Shown: positions 33,841 to 44,510 of the stretch, piece by piece
How the letters are laid out: each line of letters opens with the position of its first letter
Numbering within the stretch: position 1 is the first letter of the stretch
Assembly: GCA_024653205.1 (NCBI GenBank)
Contig: JANLFO010000009.1
Coordinates: 26,350-90,349, forward strand
Direction of reading: 5' to 3'
Length of the DNA: 64,000 bases
Origin: Clostridia bacterium
Lineage (GTDB): Bacteria > Bacillota > DSM-521 > Neomoorellales > SLTJ01
Program-made: the position numbers and the translations under genes
The notes under the pieces: generated by a model
Databases searched by the model: none
What the model saw: only the letters and a program-made list of their open reading frames with translations
What the model was told of the DNA's origin: nothing

Positions 33841-35127
33841 TTGAGAATATTATTGATCGCGCCGGAGACGCCGGGACCCAAGAAAAAGAAGGCCAAGGTG
33901 GTGCCTTTCCCCCAGCTCAGCCTGCCGCTTCTTGCCGCCCTCACCCCCGGCGAGCACCGGGTTAGGATAGTGGACGAGCGGTTGGAGGAAATACCCTGGG
34001 ACGAACCCTGGGACCTGGCGGGAATAACGGTGATGACCGCCACCGCCCCGCGGGCCTACGAACTCGCCCGCAGCCTGCGCGACCGGCGCGTAAAGGTGGT
34101 GCTGGGCGGGAGCCATCCTACGGCCCTGCCTGAGGAAGCCGCCCAACATGCGGACAGCGTGGTAATCGGGGAGGCCGAGGGGCTGTGGGAGGAACTCCTG
34201 CAGGACGCCGGCCGGGGCCGGCTCAGGCGGTTTTACCGCCGGGACATGCCTCCTTCCTTGGCCGGACTTCCTTCTCCCCGCCTGGATCTGCTCACCGGGA
34301 GGTATTTCTTGAAGCAGGTTTACCAGACTACCCGGGGGTGCCCGCACAACTGCACCTTCTGCTCGGTTTCCACGGTTATGGGCCGCAAGTACCGGCACCG
34401 GCCGGTGGAGGAGGTCATAGAGGAGGTCAGGCGCAGCCCCGGCCGGCTGGTGGGCTTCCTCGACGACAACATCGTGGGTGACCCGGCCTATGCCGAAGAG
34501 TTCTTTGCCGCCCTGGCTCCCCTTAAGAAGAGGTGGGTGAGCCAGGGCACCGTGAGGATGGCCGAGAACGAAGAACTGCTCCGGAGGGCGGCTACCAGCG
34601 GCTGCCTGGGCTTATTTGTGGGCTTGGAATCGATTAATGAGGAAAGTCTGCGTCAGATGCGCAAGACCTTCAACCGCATTGATAGATACGGCAAGCTCGT
34701 AGAGAGGTTTCACGCCCACGGCATTATGGTGATCGGCTCTTTTGTCTTCGGCTTTGATCAGGACGACCCGTCGGTGTTTAAACGAACCCTGCGTTTCATT
34801 GAAGACACCAGGATCGACTTCGCCCAGTTCTCCATCCTGACGCCTCTGCCGGGCACCGACCTCTTCACCAAGCTGAAGGCGGAGGATAGGATCTTCTCCT
34901 ACGACTGGTCTCGGTACGACTTTGCTCACGTGGTATACCGGCCCGCCCGGATGAGCCCGAGGGAACTTCAGGACGGATACAATTTCGTCTTCCGCAGTTT
35001 CTACTCCTGGCCTCGGATCGCCAAAGGGATAGCACGCCACTGGCGCTACCTCCCCCACGTATTGCGCACGAAGCTCTACTATTCCTGGGTAAGCCGGCAC
35101 CCGAAGCTGTTGTCCGAAAAGGCCTAG
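33841..35127 (+). CDS. B12-binding-type radical SAM protein
   Basis: Radical SAM enzyme of 428 aa. Residues 1-130 form a cobalamin-binding-like Rossmann domain (MRILLIAPETPG, then GITVMTATAPRAYELA and VVLGGSHPTALPEEA). The SAM [4Fe-4S] motif CPHNCTFC (C-x3-C-x2-C) is near residue 168, followed by VGFLDDNIVGD and GLFVGLESINEESLRQMRK. Such B12-radical SAM proteins methylate or rearrange lipids and cofactors; the overall look (KKxLP start, YSWPRI C-terminus) resembles members linked to hopanoid or membrane-lipid modification, but that is weak. TTG 33841 follows GGGGAAGGAG. Its stop lies 21 bases before an exported flavoprotein gene. Confidence 0.85.
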   Translation: MRILLIAPETPGPKKKKAKVVPFPQLSLPLLAALTPGEHRVRIVDERLEEIPWDEPWDLAGITVMTATAPRAYELARSLRDRRVKVVLGGSHPTALPEEAAQHADSVVIGEAEGLWEELLQDAGRGRLRRFYRRDMPPSLAGLPSPRLDLLTGRYFLKQVYQTTRGCPHNCTFCSVSTVMGRKYRHRPVEEVIEEVRRSPGRLVGFLDDNIVGDPAYAEEFFAALAPLKKRWVSQGTVRMAENEELLRRAATSGCLGLFVGLESINEESLRQMRKTFNRIDRYGKLVERFHAHGIMVIGSFVFGFDQDDPSVFKRTLRFIEDTRIDFAQFSILTPLPGTDLFTKLKAEDRIFSYDWSRYDFAHVVYRPARMSPRELQDGYNFVFRSFYSWPRIAKGIARHWRYLPHVLRTKLYYSWVSRHPKLLSEKA

Positions 35128-35148
35128 CCGGGCGAAAAGGTGAAGGGT

Positions 35149-36981
35149 ATGCGCGGGAAAGGTGCAAGGGCCCTGAGCGGGTTCTTCTTGGTCGCGGTAG
35201 TCTTGGGTTTGCTGGGTGTGGGCTCGGTCGGTGGCCCCGGCCTGGCCCAAGAGTCCCGGGATTTTGAGGTGGTGGTGGTCGGGGCCGAGCCGGAAGGAGT
35301 GGCGGCGGCACTGGCTGCGGCCCGCAGCGGGGTGGAAGTTCTCCTCCTGGAGAGGCGGGACGGTCCCGGAGGGCTCTTTACTTACGGGTGGCTGAATACC
35401 TTTGATCTCAACTATGCTCCCGGGGGAAAGGGAGAGCTGGTAACCCGGGGTATCTTCGCCGAGGTCTTCCGGGAGGCAGGCGGGAGTTCCTTTGACGTGG
35501 AGCACATGCGGCGCCTGCTGGCGGGTTTCTTACGGCGGGAACCCGGCCTGGTGGTCCGCTACGGCGCCCTGTCCGTTGCCCCGGTACTCGACGAGTCCGG
35601 GGCGCTGGTGGCGGTCCGGGCCGTCTGGCCGCAGAGAACCTATCAGTTCCGCGCCCGGGTGTTTATAGACGCCACCGCCGACGCCGATTTGGCCGCGGCG
35701 GCGGGCGTGCCCTGGACCTACGGCGGAGAAGATTACGGCGCCGACGAAGCCCTGCCGGCCACGCTCATCTTCAAGCTGGACGGGGTGGACTGGGCGGAGG
35801 TGCAAGGCGCGTTGAGCCGAGACGGGAAGCCGTATACCGGCGCGGATTCGGTCTCGGCCTGGGGTTTCGGCGACCAGATGCAGCACTACCGGCCCGGCCA
35901 CCCCCGGCTGCGGATACCGGATTTGAACCTAGGCCGCCAGAAGGATGGCAGCGTGCTGGTCAACGGACTGCAGATCAGCGGTGTCAACGGTCTGGACTCG
36001 GCTTCCCACCGGGAAGCCTACGAACTGGCCCGGCAGGAGATTCCGGCCATCGTGAGCTTCATGCGCTCCCGGCTCCCGGGTTTTGCCCGGGTACACCTCC
36101 TGGGTGTGGCTCCCGAGCTCTACATTCGCGAAACCAGGCATATCCGGGGCGAGTACACCCTCACCGTGGACGACGTGCTGGGAAACCGGTATTTCCCGGA
36201 CCAGATCGGCGTGGGGTCCTATCCGGTAGACTTGAAGCGGCCGACCGCCTTGGGGAAGCCGCTGATGTACAGCCTCCCCTTCCGCTGCCTCGTGCCCCAG
36301 AAGGTGGATAACCTGCTGGTGGTGGGGCGTTCGGCCTCCTTCACTTCCCTGGCCGCCGGCAGCGCCCGGGTGGTCCCGGTGGGGATGGTGGCCGGGCAGG
36401 CCGCCGGCGTGGCCGCCGCCGTGGCCGTGCTGGAAAACGTTACCCCGCGGCAGATTGTCCGAGATGCCAGGCTCATGGAGCAGTTGCAGAACCGGCTGCG
36501 ACTGCAGGGAGCCTACCTTCCGCGTTTTGACCTGAAGCATGCGGCGGCCGATCACTGGGCCTATCCCGCGGTGCGGGAACTGCAGGCTCTCGGCCTGGTG
36601 GCCGGAGGCTACGACAACAATTATCGCCTGGACGAGCCGATGGTTGCCGTCTCCTTCTCTTGGCTGGCCCGGTCCGCCTTCGGTCTCCGCCACCCGGAGG
36701 CCCCGCTTCCGCCTCCGGACCGGTTGCCGGTGCCGGCAGAGAAGCGACCGGTGAGGCTGGCAGAGGCCGGCGATTTCTTGGACCGCTTACTTAACTGGTA
36801 CCGCCCGGGGCAGGAGGTCACCTTTAACCCTACCCATGCCCGGCTACGCGGTCTCGCTCCGGGCGCCCCTTTGACCCGGGCTCAGGCCTATACTCTGCTG
36901 GCGGAGGCGCTCATGCTGGACCGCAGTCTCGGGCCCGGTCCGGGTTCTGCGGCGAGACCCGGCCTCGACGGGTACCGTTGA
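35149..36981 (+). CDS. Exported FAD-dependent oxidoreductase with SLH-like domain
   Basis: Flavoprotein of 610 aa with an unusual design. Residues 1-33 are a signal peptide (basic start, long hydrophobic core, GPGLAQ before the mature end). Residues 40-455 are a FAD_oxidored domain: VVVVGAEPEGVAAALAAARSG, ERRDGPGGLFTYGW, and RCLVPQKVDNLLVVGRSAS, related to the cytoplasmic protein at 7923. Residues about 465-515 (AADHWAYPAVRELQALGLV, then GGYDNNYRLDEPM) look like an S-layer homology repeat, suggesting anchoring to the cell wall; a second repeat may follow. The usual GxGxxG is changed to GAEPEG, so FAD binding should be tested. ATG 35149 has AAGGTG 7 bases upstream; GTG 35140 is possible. Confidence 0.82.
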   Translation: MRGKGARALSGFFLVAVVLGLLGVGSVGGPGLAQESRDFEVVVVGAEPEGVAAALAAARSGVEVLLLERRDGPGGLFTYGWLNTFDLNYAPGGKGELVTRGIFAEVFREAGGSSFDVEHMRRLLAGFLRREPGLVVRYGALSVAPVLDESGALVAVRAVWPQRTYQFRARVFIDATADADLAAAAGVPWTYGGEDYGADEALPATLIFKLDGVDWAEVQGALSRDGKPYTGADSVSAWGFGDQMQHYRPGHPRLRIPDLNLGRQKDGSVLVNGLQISGVNGLDSASHREAYELARQEIPAIVSFMRSRLPGFARVHLLGVAPELYIRETRHIRGEYTLTVDDVLGNRYFPDQIGVGSYPVDLKRPTALGKPLMYSLPFRCLVPQKVDNLLVVGRSASFTSLAAGSARVVPVGMVAGQAAGVAAAVAVLENVTPRQIVRDARLMEQLQNRLRLQGAYLPRFDLKHAAADHWAYPAVRELQALGLVAGGYDNNYRLDEPMVAVSFSWLARSAFGLRHPEAPLPPPDRLPVPAEKRPVRLAEAGDFLDRLLNWYRPGQEVTFNPTHARLRGLAPGAPLTRAQAYTLLAEALMLDRSLGPGPGSAARPGLDGYR

Positions 36982-36993
36982 ACTCGGGGGCGG

Positions 36994-37968
36994 TTACGGC
37001 GGCGCGTCCGGATCTCCCGGCCGGGCATCCGGAGCGGAGCCCGACCCGGCTTCGGAGGGGTGCAGCAGATAATCCCGGAAACCTTCCAGACTGTTGTCCA
37101 GAAAGTACTGCTCGCGCCGCCGCACGTCGGGAGGCAGCAAGGGGAAGCAGGCCAGCAGGGGATCGCGCTCCAGGAGGATGCTCCGGGCCGTATCGTACCA
37201 GGCCTTTTCGTCCTCGGCCCTGGTGAGGCAGTCGGCCGCGACTTCTGCCCACAGGCGCAATTGTGCCCGGTGGCGGTCCAGGGTCTCCCGGGCCCTGGGG
37301 TTGGGGCCGTAGTGACCGTGGCAGAGCAGGATGCCGTCCAGGTCCAGTTCCAGAAGCCGGTCGAGGGAGGCCAGGGCCGGCCCGGGGAAGAAGCGGCGAG
37401 GGGTGGCGGGACGGAGGTAAAAACCCTCTACCGGCTGGTAGACGCCGGCGGCTTCACCCACAAAAAGAATCTTGCCCCGTAGAAAGCACAGGTGGTGGGC
37501 GGCGTGGCCCGGCGTTTCGATGACTTCTACGCCGGGAGCCTCGTCCGCCAGCCGCTCCGGTGGAACCGGTGGGGGCGGGCCGTAGTAGGCGGCCAGCCTG
37601 CCCATTACATCCTGGCTGGCCTGCCACAGGGCTGCGGGCGCGACCAGATGGTGCCGGCCCCGGGGATGGGCAAAGACGCGGGCCCGGGGATAGCGGTCCA
37701 GTACCCGGGCGGTGGCGCCGGCGTGGTCGAGGTGGATGTGGGTAAGGAGGATGTAGTCCAGGTGCTCGATACCCAGGCCCTCGAGCGCGTCGAGGAGGTG
37801 GGGGACGGTTACGGGCGGTCCGGGGTCCACCAGGTAGGTGGCCCGGGGGGTGACCAGGAGCCAGGCGGCCAGAAAAGGGTTGAACCCGGCCATCAGGTGG
37901 GGTAGGTCTATCAGGTATAATGCGTCTCCCCGGTCTTCCCGTACGAGGGTGAAATTGCTCTGCGACAT
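36994..37968 (-). CDS. MBL-fold metallo-hydrolase
   Basis: Metallo-beta-lactamase-fold hydrolase (324 aa). The metal site HIHLDH lies near residue 76, with further ligands in ETPGHAAHHL near 165 and CHGHYG near 225, so both zinc sites appear intact. The leading part AWLLVTPRATYLVDPGPP is typical of glyoxalase II-like thiolesterases and quinolone-type hydrolases. ATG 37968 has CAGGAG close upstream; the longer frame to 38025 is less likely. The C-terminal 20 residues are Pro/Asp-rich. It is convergent with the exported flavoprotein gene, separated by 12 bases. Substrate unknown. Confidence 0.88.
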   Translation of the reverse strand: MSQSNFTLVREDRGDALYLIDLPHLMAGFNPFLAAWLLVTPRATYLVDPGPPVTVPHLLDALEGLGIEHLDYILLTHIHLDHAGATARVLDRYPRARVFAHPRGRHHLVAPAALWQASQDVMGRLAAYYGPPPPVPPERLADEAPGVEVIETPGHAAHHLCFLRGKILFVGEAAGVYQPVEGFYLRPATPRRFFPGPALASLDRLLELDLDGILLCHGHYGPNPRARETLDRHRAQLRLWAEVAADCLTRAEDEKAWYDTARSILLERDPLLACFPLLPPDVRRREQYFLDNSLEGFRDYLLHPSEAGSGSAPDARPGDPDAPP

Positions 37969-38034
37969 TGTCTCCTGCCTGCCTTTCTCGATCGTCTGGC
38001 TGGTCGGATCCGGGCCGCTAGGCATAGTTCGCCA

Positions 38035-38059
38035 CTCCCGGAAGAATTCCTTCCGGGAG
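38035..38059. repeat. Perfect 10-bp hairpin upstream of MBL gene
   Basis: CTCCCGGAAG (38035-38044), loop AATTC, CTTCCGGGAG (38050-38059). It lies about 70 bases upstream of the minus-strand MBL start, in its leader or operator region. No T-run on either side. Confidence 0.7.
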
Positions 38060-38166
38060 AGGTCGCGGGCGGCCGGGCCGAAGACCGCCTTGAGGCTCGC
38101 GGCCCGGTGCTCGCCTTCCGTTCGCCCTCTGCGGCCCCTGGGACAAAAACGGACCTTCCTCGGGGG

Positions 38167-38513
38167 CCCGGTACTGGGTTATCCCCACTTTCGGGTTGGC
38201 TGGCGGTACCGGGTGCTCTCCTGAGACCCTCATGCCACCCAGGTGGCACCAGCAGAGGATGAAAATGGCACTGCTCGACCTATTTTCAGGGCAGTACATT
38301 GGCACCTCGCCGGGTGCCGAACTTGGCGAGGGCGAACGTGAAGGCGGGCCGAAGGCCACGGACGGCCGAAGCGGCGGGGCGCCACGGACGGCGCCTCCGC
38401 CGGCAGCCCGCCGGAGCGCGAAGCCCGAGCCCTAGTTCGGTCGGCGAGGTGACAGTACGAACGGGGAGCACCCGGTACCGCCTAAGGGAAACTGGGGATA
38501 ACTCAGGGCCCGG
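38167..38513 (+). repeat. MITE-like element, copy 1
   Basis: About 350 bases bounded by imperfect terminal inverted repeats: 38167-38221 (CCCGGTACTGGGTTATCCCC ... GGCGGTACCGGGTGCTC) is matched by the reverse complement of 38465-38513. The inner part (38286-38464) is about 80-85% identical by eye to the reverse complement of 43084-43255. A unique stretch (38222-38284), with its own small hairpins TGCCACC-CA-GGTGGCA and TGAAAAT...ATTTTCA, is absent from copy 2. No protein is encoded. It fills most of the gap between the MBL and csp genes. Confidence 0.75.
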
Positions 38514-38518
38514 TAACA

Positions 38519-38547
38519 TTGACTCGCGGTGGGGGTTGTGATAAAGT
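38519..38547 (+). promoter_or_regulatory. Promoter of csp
   Basis: TTGACT (38519-38524), 17-base spacer, TAAAGT (38542-38547). The transcript would begin about 135 bases before the csp start, matching the long 5' leader known for cold-shock genes. The promoter begins immediately after the right end of the MITE-like repeat. Confidence 0.5.
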
Positions 38548-38687
38548 AAAGTTGCTTGTGAGCTAGGCATCAACCTCAAGGTGAGGTGTTGGCCGGCGGG
38601 TGCCGGCACCGGGGCCGGGAGCGCCGGCCGATTTCCTTCCGGGGTGGCCGAAGTCACAGGGAAATTCTTCTAGGAGGAATGCTTTTA

Positions 38688-38891
38688 ATGCACGGTAGGG
38701 TAAAGTGGTTCAATCAGGAAAAGGGTTACGGCTTTATCGAGCGGGACGACGGCGGCGACGTGTTCGTCCACTACTCGGCCATTCAGGAGGAGGGTTTCAG
38801 AACCCTTTCCGAGGGACAGGAAGTGGAGTTCGATATCGTTCAGGGGCCGCGGGGACCACAGGCGGCCAACGTGGTGAAGCTTAGAGGTTAG
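38688..38891 (+). CDS. csp: Cold-shock protein
   Basis: Nucleic-acid chaperone of the CspA/CspB family (67 aa). RNP1 KGYGFIER near residue 13 and RNP2 VFVHYSAI near residue 27 are both present, and the C-terminus [10 protein letters not shown] is typical. ATG 38688 is preceded by TAGGAGG at 10 bases; ATG 38679 is too close to it. A strong intrinsic terminator follows at once, so the gene is monocistronic. Confidence 0.97.
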   Translation: MHGRVKWFNQEKGYGFIERDDGGDVFVHYSAIQEEGFRTLSEGQEVEFDIVQGPRGPQAANVVKLRG

Positions 38892-38905
38892 GGCTTGGCC
38901 AACTC

Positions 38906-38932
38906 AGCCCCCGGCATACGCCGGGGGCTTTT
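38906..38932 (+). terminator. Intrinsic terminator of csp
   Basis: Perfect 10-bp stem AGCCCCCGGC / GCCGGGGGCT with an ATAC loop, followed by TTTT. It begins 15 bases after the csp stop. Confidence 0.9.
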
Positions 38933-39004
38933 GATTTCCAGCGGAGAGGAAGGGGAGGAATTTTCAAATCTTGCGGGAATAATTACCACCAGGGGGGTGC
39001 TACT

Positions 39005-39544
39005 TTGAAGCTTGAGATTCGGACCAGGAACGTGGAACTGACCGAGGCGTTGCGGCGGTACGTGGAGAAGAGGCTGGCCCGGGTGGGCCGCTACCTGGAC
39101 GGGATCGAGGAGGTTCAGGTGAGGCTGCGGCTGGAGCGGAGCCGCCACGTGGTAGAGGTCACCATACCCTTGGACGGTTTGGTGCTGCGAGCAGAGGAGC
39201 AGACCGGTGACATGTACGCCTCTGTGGACCTGGTAGTTGAGAAGCTGGAGAGACAGATTGCCAAGTACAAGACCCGGCTGATCAGGCGCCTGAGAACGGC
39301 GGGCACGCGGGAAGCGGCCGCGCCGGGAACGTCGGAGGAAAAACCGGAGGAACTGGGCGAAGAAGCAACCATTGCTCGGGTCAAGCGCTTCCCCATCAAG
39401 CCCATGTCGGTAGACGAGGCCATACTGCAGATGAATCTCTTGGGCCACAACTTCTTCGTCTTTGCCAATGCCCGGACGGCCAAGATAAACGTGGTTTACC
39501 GTCGCCGGGACGGAGGTTACGGGTTGATCGAGCCTGAAGAGTAA
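39005..39544 (+). CDS. hpf: Ribosome hibernation promoting factor, long form
   Basis: Long HPF (179 aa), which joins 70S ribosomes into inactive 100S dimers in resting cells. Residues 1-95 are the ribosome-binding S30AE domain (LEIRTRNVELTEALRRYVEKRL); residues 125-179 are the C-terminal dimerisation domain (VKRFPIKPMSVDEAILQMNLLGHNF). The long form is the one found in Firmicutes and many other non-gamma bacteria, supporting the taxonomic reading. The start is TTG 39005 behind AGGGGGGTG. It stands before a hypothetical gene and secA, a common order in this group. Confidence 0.96.
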   Translation: MKLEIRTRNVELTEALRRYVEKRLARVGRYLDGIEEVQVRLRLERSRHVVEVTIPLDGLVLRAEEQTGDMYASVDLVVEKLERQIAKYKTRLIRRLRTAGTREAAAPGTSEEKPEELGEEATIARVKRFPIKPMSVDEAILQMNLLGHNFFVFANARTAKINVVYRRRDGGYGLIEPEE

Positions 39545-39568
39545 TACCCAGGGGGAGCGGCGGATACT

Positions 39569-40216
39569 TTGGACAAGATGGGCTACCCGGAGCTAGAAGA
39601 GGTAATTCGCCGGGTCCGCGGCGTTGCTTCCGTGCGCGTGCTCAAGGACGAGCAGGACAATATCGCCGAGGTTCACGTGGTGGCGGACCCCAGGCGCAAT
39701 CCCAAGCAACTGGTGAGAGACATAGAATCGGCGGTTGTGGTGCAAATGGGGCTTAATCTGGACCATAAGAAGATAAGCGTGGTACAGCTGGAAAGCGAGC
39801 CCCGCTCCGAAGCCTCGCCCTTTGAGCATTCGCCGACCGCCACCCAGCGGCCGCTCCTGGTCGGCCTGAGCTACCATCTTCAGGGCTCGCAGGTACGGGT
39901 GGAGGTGCACCTGGAAGTCGGCGGCGAGACTTATTCGGGCGCGGCCAGCAGCGACCTTTCCTCGGCCGGACTGGGGGTGCTGGCGGCCGGAGCGGTGCTT
40001 AAAGCCCTGGGGCCCCGCCTGGAGAACCTGCAACCCGTGCGCCTGGCGGAGGCGGTAAAGGTAAGGGTGGCCTTTCGGGATGCCTGGTTGGTGGTGGTGG
40101 AAACCGCCGAGGGCCCCCTGGTGGGCGCGGCCCTGGTGGTGCGGGACGACCTGGAGGCGGCGGCCGAAGCCACCCTGGCCGCCCTGAGTCAGAGGGCCGC
40201 ACGCCGCTCGGCGTGA
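39569..40216 (+). CDS. Conserved hypothetical protein between hpf and secA
   Basis: Protein of 215 aa that I cannot assign. Residues 1-80 look like a small alpha/beta domain (MGYPELEEVIRRVRGVASVRVLKDEQDN, then EVHVVADPRRNPKQLVRDIES), similar in feel to ACT/HMA-like folds. Residues 95-205 repeat a strand-helix pattern (LVGLSYHLQGSQVRVEVHLEVGG and VKVRVAFRDAWLVVVETAEGPLVGAALVVRDD). No membrane segments or Cys. TTG 39569 or ATG 39578 may be the start; GGGGGAG lies upstream. It is likely co-transcribed with hpf (24-base gap). Confidence 0.65.
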   Translation: MDKMGYPELEEVIRRVRGVASVRVLKDEQDNIAEVHVVADPRRNPKQLVRDIESAVVVQMGLNLDHKKISVVQLESEPRSEASPFEHSPTATQRPLLVGLSYHLQGSQVRVEVHLEVGGETYSGAASSDLSSAGLGVLAAGAVLKALGPRLENLQPVRLAEAVKVRVAFRDAWLVVVETAEGPLVGAALVVRDDLEAAAEATLAALSQRAARRSA

Positions 40217-40372
40217 ATTCGTTGCCCGGGACGGCCGGAAACAGGCCGGAGGTGCCGGCCGGCTGCCGAGGTTGCACATTTTGGTCCCAGGGGCTAGAAT
40301 TAGGGAGAAAGATCGGAGGGGGGAACGGGCAAGGTTCCCCCGGCGCCCTTGGGCGGGAAGGCGGTGGACATA

Positions 40373-43027
<2,655 letters not shown>

Positions 43028-43053
43028 GGCGAGGGAGCGGCCGCCGGCGCATG

Positions 43054-43316
43054 CCCATTCTGCCCTAGGCGGTTCCGGGTACTCCCCGTTCGTACCGGTC
43101 ACCTCGCCGACCGAGCTAAGGCTCGGGCGTCGCGCTCCGGCAGGCACCCGGCGCAGGCGCCGTCCGTGGCGCCGCGCCGCTACGGCCATCCGTGGCCTCC
43201 GGCCTGCCTCCGCGCTCGCCCTCGCCAAGTTCGGTTTCCGGCGAGGTTCCAAGGTACTCAGGGGAGACCCGGAACCGCCCGCCAAGCGAGAAGTGGGGGT
43301 TCCTGCCCGTACCGGG
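43054..43316 (-). repeat. MITE-like element, copy 2 (inverted)
   Basis: Inverse-oriented relative of the element at 38167-38513. Its ends, CCCATTCTGCCCTAGGCGG at 43054 and the matching inverted arm around 43262-43316, form imperfect terminal inverted repeats containing GGCGGTTCCGGGT. The inner part aligns with copy 1 almost base for base (for example GGCGCCACGGACGGCGCC in copy 1 against GGCGCCGTCCGTGGCGCC in the reverse sense here). It fills the gap between secA and prfB. Confidence 0.75.
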
Positions 43317-43354
43317 AGCCCGGCGGGTCGATATTTTGGAGGTGAAGCCAAGCC

Positions 43355-44486
43355 GTGCTTGCCGACTACAAACCGCGGCTGGAGATATTGAGATCCCGGC
43401 TGGAAGAATTGAGGGTTTCTCTTTGACCTGGCCGGCAAAGAGGAAACCATAAGGGAACTGGAGGCCCGCCTCTCGCGGCCGGAAGTATGGGAGGACGCCC
43501 GCCGGGCGGCGGAAATCGGCCGGAAGCTGGCGGAGCTGCGGGAGGAGCGGGAGAGGTTCACCGCCCTGGAACGTAAGGTGGAAGAGCTCTATCAGTTCTG
43601 GGAACTGGCGGTCGAAGAGGGCGAAGAGAGCCTGGCCGAGGAAGTAGCCGCGGCCCTGGCCGCTGCGGAGAGACGTCTGGACGCGGCGGAGATAGAGGTG
43701 CTGCTCGGCGAGCCCTACGACCACCACCCCGCTTACCTTTCCCTGCACGCCGGCGCCGGCGGCACGGAAGCCCAGGACTGGGCGGCCATGCTGTTGCGCA
43801 TGTACACGCGCTGGGCGGAGGAGAAGGGCTACCAGGTAGAACTGGTAGACTCTCTGGAGGGGGAGGAGGCGGGGATCAAGAGCGCCACCCTGCGTATCGT
43901 CGGGCCCTATGCCTACGGGTACCTCAAGGCCGAGAGCGGGGTGCACCGTCTGGTGCGCATTTCTCCCTTCGATGCCGCCCGGCGGCGGCATACTTCCTTT
44001 GCCTCGGTGGAGGTGCTGCCCGAACTCGAGCCCGAAGAGGAGATAAGCATTGACCCCGAGGATCTGCGCATCGATACCTTCCGGGCCAGCGGCCACGGCG
44101 GCCAGCACGTGAACAAGACCGAGTCCGCGGTGCGCATCACCCACCTGCCTACGGGAATAGTAGTGCAGTGCCAGAACGAGCGCTCCCAGCACGCCAACCG
44201 CCTTACCGCCATGAAGCTTCTCCAGGCCAAACTGTTCGAGCTCAAGCGGCGCCAGGAAGAAGAACGGCTGGCCGCCCTGAAGGGGGAGCAGAGGGAAATC
44301 GCCTGGGGCAGCCAGATTCGTTCTTATATATTCCAGCCTTACCAGCTGGTGAAGGACCACCGTACGGGTGCAGAGGTGGGCAACGTGGAAGCGGTAATGG
44401 ACGGCGACCTGGATCCTTTCATCTTCGCCTACCTCCGCCGGAAGGCCCAGAAGGGGGCAGAAGCCTCCGTCCGGGCTGCGCCCTAA
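43355..44486 (+). CDS. prfB: Peptide chain release factor 2, programmed +1 frameshift
   Basis: RF2 (376 aa after frameshift), recognising UGA and UAA stops. Translation starts at GTG 43355 (site TTGGAGGTG) and after 23 codons reaches TGA 43424-43426 in the sequence CTT-TGA-C. A +1 shift on CTT continues at GAC 43425 into the main frame. Domain marks are SLHAGAGGTEAQDWA near residue 115, the stop-recognition region near 200-210, and the catalytic GGQ in SGHGGQHVNKTESAVR near 245. The autoregulatory shift senses RF2 level. Two in-frame TGA codons nearby in the window are used for selenocysteine, so UGA reading is regulated in several ways here. Confidence 0.96.
43410..43427 (+). promoter_or_regulatory. 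prfB recoding site
   Basis: TTGAGGGTTTCTCTTTGAC around the shift: SD-like AGGG, slippery CTT and stop TGA followed by C. The usual signal is AGGGGG-TAT-CTT-TGA-C; here the SD-like part is shorter and lies 5 rather than 3 bases from CTT, which may weaken the shift. Confidence 0.85.
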
Positions 44487-44510
44487 GCAAGAGGAAAGGA
44501 GAAGGCGAGC

